A stretch of 15,856 nucleotides of DNA from CAYOHG01 sp964465125 (lineage in GTDB: Bacteria > Planctomycetota > Phycisphaerae > UBA1845 > Fen-1342): NCBI GenBank assembly GCA_964465125.1, contig CAYXIO010000076.1, positions 1 to 15,856 of the forward strand, given 5' to 3'. The notes under the pieces are model-generated. The model saw nothing but the letters and a program-made list of their open reading frames with translations. It searched no databases and was not told the DNA's origin. Every line of letters starts with the position of its first letter. The stretch's first letter is position 1. Below, piece by piece: positions 13,599 to 15,856 of the stretch. A program made the position numbers and the translations under genes.

Positions 13599-14933
13599 AT
13601 GGCCTTGATGGTAAGTGTCTCGGGTGTGCGCGGCCTTGTCGGGGAGACGCTGTCCCCGACGCTGGTCGCCGAGTTTGCGCAGGCGTACGGCACGCTGCTG
13701 GACGGCGGAAAACTCGTCCTGGCGCGCGATACGCGGCCCAGCGGAGAGATGTATTCCGCGGCGGCGGCCGCCGGGCTGCTTGCCGCCGGCTGCCACGTCA
13801 CCGATTTGGGCATCGCGATGACCCCCACCGTCGGACACGCGATCCGCGCAGGCAGGTTCGACGGCGGGGTGTCGATTACCGCCAGTCACAACCCGACACC
13901 CTGGAACGGCATCAAGTTTCTGGACGAGCAGGGCCTCGCGCCCGATGCCTCGCGCGCCGCGCGCATCGCAGAGATTCGCAGTGCGCGGCAGCTTCGGTCG
14001 GTGAAGCTCGGGTTTGCTCCGGTCACGCACGATCCCGACAGCGGCGATCGTCATGCCGACGCCGTTCGCGATCTTGTCGCGGTCGACTTGACCCGCTTGA
14101 GGGGCGTGCGCGTCGTGCTTGACAGCATCAACGGCGCCGGTTGCCTGGTGACTCCCGCGTTCCTCGCGTCGTTGGGCTGCGACGTGCTGCACCTCAACGG
14201 CGAGCCGCACGGCGAGTTCGCGCACGCGCCCGAGCCGATCGCCGAGAACCTGGGGCAGTTGTGTGATGCCGTCCGCGGCAGTCGGGCGGCGATCGGCTTC
14301 GCGCAGGACCCTGACGCGGATCGCCTGGCGATCGTCGATGAGCTCGGGCGCTACCTCGGCGAGGAATACACGCTGGCGCTGGGCGTCTGGTCGTTTCTGA
14401 CCCAGCGTCGCGGGCCGGTCGCGGCGAATCTGAGCACGTCGCGCATGATCGACGCGGTCGCGCAGAAGTTCGGCGTCGAGGTCGTGCGAACCGCCGTCGG
14501 AGAGGCCCATGTCGCCCGCGGCATGCTGGCAGCCGGCTGCGTCGTCGGCGGCGAAGGCAACGGCGGTGTGATTGACCCGCGCGTGTCGCCGGTTCGCGAC
14601 AGTCTCTCGGCGATGAGCCTCGTATTGCAGCTCATGGCCGCAACGGGGCGCAGCGTCTCCGAGCTGGTCGCCGACCTGCCGCGGTTGGCGATGATCAAGC
14701 AGAAGTTCGAGTGCCCGCGCGAGCGAATCGCGGCGGCAACGGCGCAAGTCGCCCAGGCGTTCGCGTCCGAGCGTCTGAATACGTCAGACGGAACGCGCGT
14801 GGACTTTCGCGAGGGTTGGGTTCACATCCGCGCGTCGAACACGGAGCCGATCATCCGCATCATCGCGGAGGCCGACACGCCCGCCGCAACCGAGGCGCTG
14901 ATTCATCGCGTGCGCGCGGCGGCGGGCTTCTGA
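13599..14933 (+). CDS. glmM: Phosphoglucosamine mutase / phosphomannomutase, archaeal-type alpha-D-phosphohexomutase
   Basis: A 444-residue alpha-D-phosphohexomutase with all four family loops: the phosphoserine loop SITASHNPTPWNGIK (92-106, catalytic S96), the Mg loop DPDADR (237-242), the sugar-binding loop GGEGNGG (317-323) and the phosphate-binding loop RASNTEPIIRI (411-421). It interconverts the 6- and 1-phosphates of glucosamine or a hexose. GlmM activity would feed UDP-GlcNAc for peptidoglycan and lipopolysaccharide. GEGNGG and RxSNTEPIIRI match the archaeal-type mutases better than bacterial GlmM (GEQSGH, RPSGTEP), so phosphomannomutase or phosphoglucomutase activity is also possible. 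The ATG at 13599 has AGG 6 nt before it (13590-13592); an in-frame ATG at 13608 is less well placed. The MazG-like gene follows 80 nt downstream on the same strand. Confidence 0.9.
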   Translation: MALMVSVSGVRGLVGETLSPTLVAEFAQAYGTLLDGGKLVLARDTRPSGEMYSAAAAAGLLAAGCHVTDLGIAMTPTVGHAIRAGRFDGGVSITASHNPTPWNGIKFLDEQGLAPDASRAARIAEIRSARQLRSVKLGFAPVTHDPDSGDRHADAVRDLVAVDLTRLRGVRVVLDSINGAGCLVTPAFLASLGCDVLHLNGEPHGEFAHAPEPIAENLGQLCDAVRGSRAAIGFAQDPDADRLAIVDELGRYLGEEYTLALGVWSFLTQRRGPVAANLSTSRMIDAVAQKFGVEVVRTAVGEAHVARGMLAAGCVVGGEGNGGVIDPRVSPVRDSLSAMSLVLQLMAATGRSVSELVADLPRLAMIKQKFECPRERIAAATAQVAQAFASERLNTSDGTRVDFREGWVHIRASNTEPIIRIIAEADTPAATEALIHRVRAAAGF

Positions 14934-15013
14934 TCGCGGCGAGGCACGCGCGCATACCGGCTTCGTCACATTCGGTTAGTCGCGGCGAAATCTCAGACCG
15001 GGAGTCGAATCGG

Positions 15014-15415
15014 ATGAACAAGGCAGGTGCGGCGGGGGAGTTCAGCGACGCGCATACGACCGTCGGCGTGTTGCGCGATGAGGTGGCGAAGTTCGTCGCC
15101 GAGCGCGAGTGGGAGCGCTACCACGACGTGAAGAACCTCTCGATGGCGCTGGCTGTCGAGGCCGCCGAGCTGATGGAGCACTTCCAGTGGGCGCGCAGCG
15201 AGGAGCTCGACGCCCTTTGTGACGACCCGGCCCGCCACGGGGAGATCGCCGACGAAATCGCCGACATCGGCTGCTTCCTGCTTTCGCTGTCCAACCGCCT
15301 GAAGCTCGATCTTGCCGCCGCCATCCAGCGAAAGATGAGCAAGAACCGGGCGAAATACCCGGCGGAGCAATATCGCGGGTGGTACGAGAAGCCGAAGCGG
15401 GGGCAGGGTGGGTAG
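15014..15415 (+). CDS. MazG-like nucleotide pyrophosphohydrolase (dCTPase/RS21-C6 type)
   Basis: A 133-residue all-alpha NTP pyrophosphohydrolase of the short, single-domain kind. Metal-binding motifs are EAAELMEHFQW (E49 and E52) and EIADEIADIG (E81 and D84), giving the ExxE...ExxD pattern of the MazG/dUTPase-like superfamily. The preceding REWERYHDVKNLSMAL (31-46) is typical of the RS21-C6/DCTPP1 branch, which removes pyrophosphate from dCTP and modified cytosine nucleotides to clean the nucleotide pool. The ATG at 15014 is chosen because GGGAG (15000-15004) lies 9 nt before it and the family alignment starts shortly after; longer frames upstream run through the mutase gene. It lies 80 nt after the mutase gene, so co-transcription is possible but not implied by function. 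It is followed by the repeat-rich region. Confidence 0.92.
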   Translation: MNKAGAAGEFSDAHTTVGVLRDEVAKFVAEREWERYHDVKNLSMALAVEAAELMEHFQWARSEELDALCDDPARHGEIADEIADIGCFLLSLSNRLKLDLAAAIQRKMSKNRAKYPAEQYRGWYEKPKRGQGG

Positions 15416-15421
15416 CACACG

Positions 15422-15433
15422 CCGGCGCGCCGG
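15422..15433. repeat. 12-bp GC palindrome just after the MazG-like gene
   Basis: CCGGCGCGCCGG is a perfect palindrome 6 nt after the MazG-like stop and runs into the first 22-bp repeat. It could act as a termination or processing stem, but it has no loop and no T-run, so this is weak. Confidence 0.3.
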
Positions 15434-15516
15434 ATGCGCCTGATCGACGGGCCGGATGCGCCTGATCGACGGGCCGGATGCGCCTGATCGACGGGCTGGA
15501 TGCGCCTGATCGGCGC
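15429..15516. repeat. 22-bp tandem repeat, four copies
   Basis: Four head-to-tail units at 15429-15450, 15451-15472, 15473-15494 and 15495-15516. The first three are identical, starting GCCGGATGCGCCTGATC and ending GACGG; the fourth begins GCTGG and ends CGGCGC, so it is a decayed edge copy. The unit is not a multiple of three and has no spacer structure, so it is not a CRISPR. Read on the plus strand it meets TGA within the repeat; on the minus strand it is open. It lies 14 nt after the MazG-like gene in non-coding DNA. Confidence 0.9.
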
Positions 15517-15616
15517 GTCGGGGCGGCGACCAAGTTCCGAGCCAGGGTGGTAGGGGAGTCCCGCCCGTCGATCGCGCGGATTGGAAGATCACGAGCGCCG
15601 ACGCGCTCACGCGGTC

Positions 15617-15856
15617 GACGAGTTGCCGAAGCGGACGAGTTGCCGAAGCGGACGAGCTGCCGAAGCGGACGAGTTGCCGAAGCGGACGAGTTGCCGAAGC
15701 GGACGAGTTGCCGAAGCGGACGAGTTGCCNNNNNNNNNNNNNNNNNNNNNNNNNNNNNNNNNNNNNNNNNNNNNNNNNNNNNNNNNNNNNNNNNNNNNNN
15801 NNNNNNNNNNNNNNNNNNNNNNNNNNNNNGAAGCGGACGAGCTGCCGAAGCGGACG
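15617..15856. repeat. 17-bp tandem repeat array interrupted by an assembly gap
   Basis: The unit is GACGAGTTGCCGAAGCG. Six complete copies run 15617-15718, a seventh (15719-15729) is cut by the N-run, and the array resumes in phase after it (15830-15835 completes a unit, 15836-15852 is whole, then 4 nt to the window edge). The third copy and the first whole one after the gap carry C in place of T (GACGAGCTG). The sequence just before the gap and just after it joins into an exact unit. The repeat is open in all six frames because 17 is not divisible by three and the 17-codon cycle holds no stop. True copy number is unknown. Confidence 0.92.
15730..15829. other. Assembly gap of exactly 100 N
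   Basis: A run of exactly 100 N, the conventional size for a gap of unknown length, sits inside the 17-bp array. The assembler most likely broke because the repeat exceeds the read length, so the real distance may be very different. Confidence 0.97.

Noticed and set aside
13330..13608. 92-codon plus-strand ORF in the AT-rich intergenic region
   Set aside because: No ribosome binding site, overlaps the mutase start out of frame, and its composition is not gene-like.
14993..15610. 205-codon minus-strand ORF through the 22-bp repeats
   Set aside because: Its second half is antisense to the MazG-like gene, and the repeat is open on this strand by chance of its unit. No plausible start signal.
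15429..15856. Possible CRISPR array
   Set aside because: Both arrays are directly adjacent short units with no unique spacers, and no cas gene is present.

Overview
The window is one high-GC bacterial chromosome segment, densely coded on both strands, with no tRNA, rRNA, CRISPR array, insertion sequence or integrase that I can see. The genes are housekeeping and accessory-metabolic: 2-oxoacid:ferredoxin oxidoreductase, DapL-like aminotransferase, FolK, flavin reductase, a GT-C-type membrane protein, an S9 peptidase, a STAS protein, a SagB-type dehydrogenase, an isochorismatase-fold protein, an archaeal-type sugar-phosphate mutase and a MazG-like pyrophosphohydrolase. This mix would fit Planctomycetota or a similar high-GC lineage, but that is an inference from gene content and not settled. 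The 100-N gap inside a tandem repeat marks the sequence as a draft scaffold, possibly metagenomic.

Layout. 1-2103 (minus): korB (cut by the window edge) and korA overlap by 4 nt and form an operon. 2104-2425: divergent intergenic region with a good promoter candidate for the rightward operon. 2426-4712 (plus): dapL-like gene, folK and a flavin reductase overlap end to start, so they are probably translationally coupled. 4713-5103: non-coding. 5104-7068 (plus): large polytopic membrane protein resembling oligosaccharyltransferase-type GT-C enzymes. 7088-9103 (minus): S9 peptidase, convergent with it. 9324-10533 (plus): a STAS-domain protein and an unrecognised protein, each 174 aa. 10521-12404 (minus): tandem-domain SagB-type nitroreductase whose end overlaps the unknown gene by 13 nt. 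12497-13192 (minus): isochorismatase-fold protein lacking the usual nucleophilic cysteine. 13193-13598: divergent intergenic region with an AT-rich island. 13599-15415 (plus): phosphoglucosamine/phosphomannomutase and a MazG-like protein. 15416-15856: non-coding, with a 22-bp array, a 17-bp array and the assembly gap.

The clear pathway links are few. KorAB connects 2-oxoglutarate and succinyl-CoA through ferredoxin. DapL would make the LL-diaminopimelate needed for lysine and peptidoglycan, and the mutase would supply amino-sugar phosphate for cell-surface polymers. I see no convincing defence system or complete RiPP cluster. The least explained parts are the STAS/unknown pair, the STT3-like membrane protein, the cysteine-less isochorismatase-fold protein, the SagB gene with a possible leaderless start inside an inverted repeat, and the tandem-repeat region around the gap.
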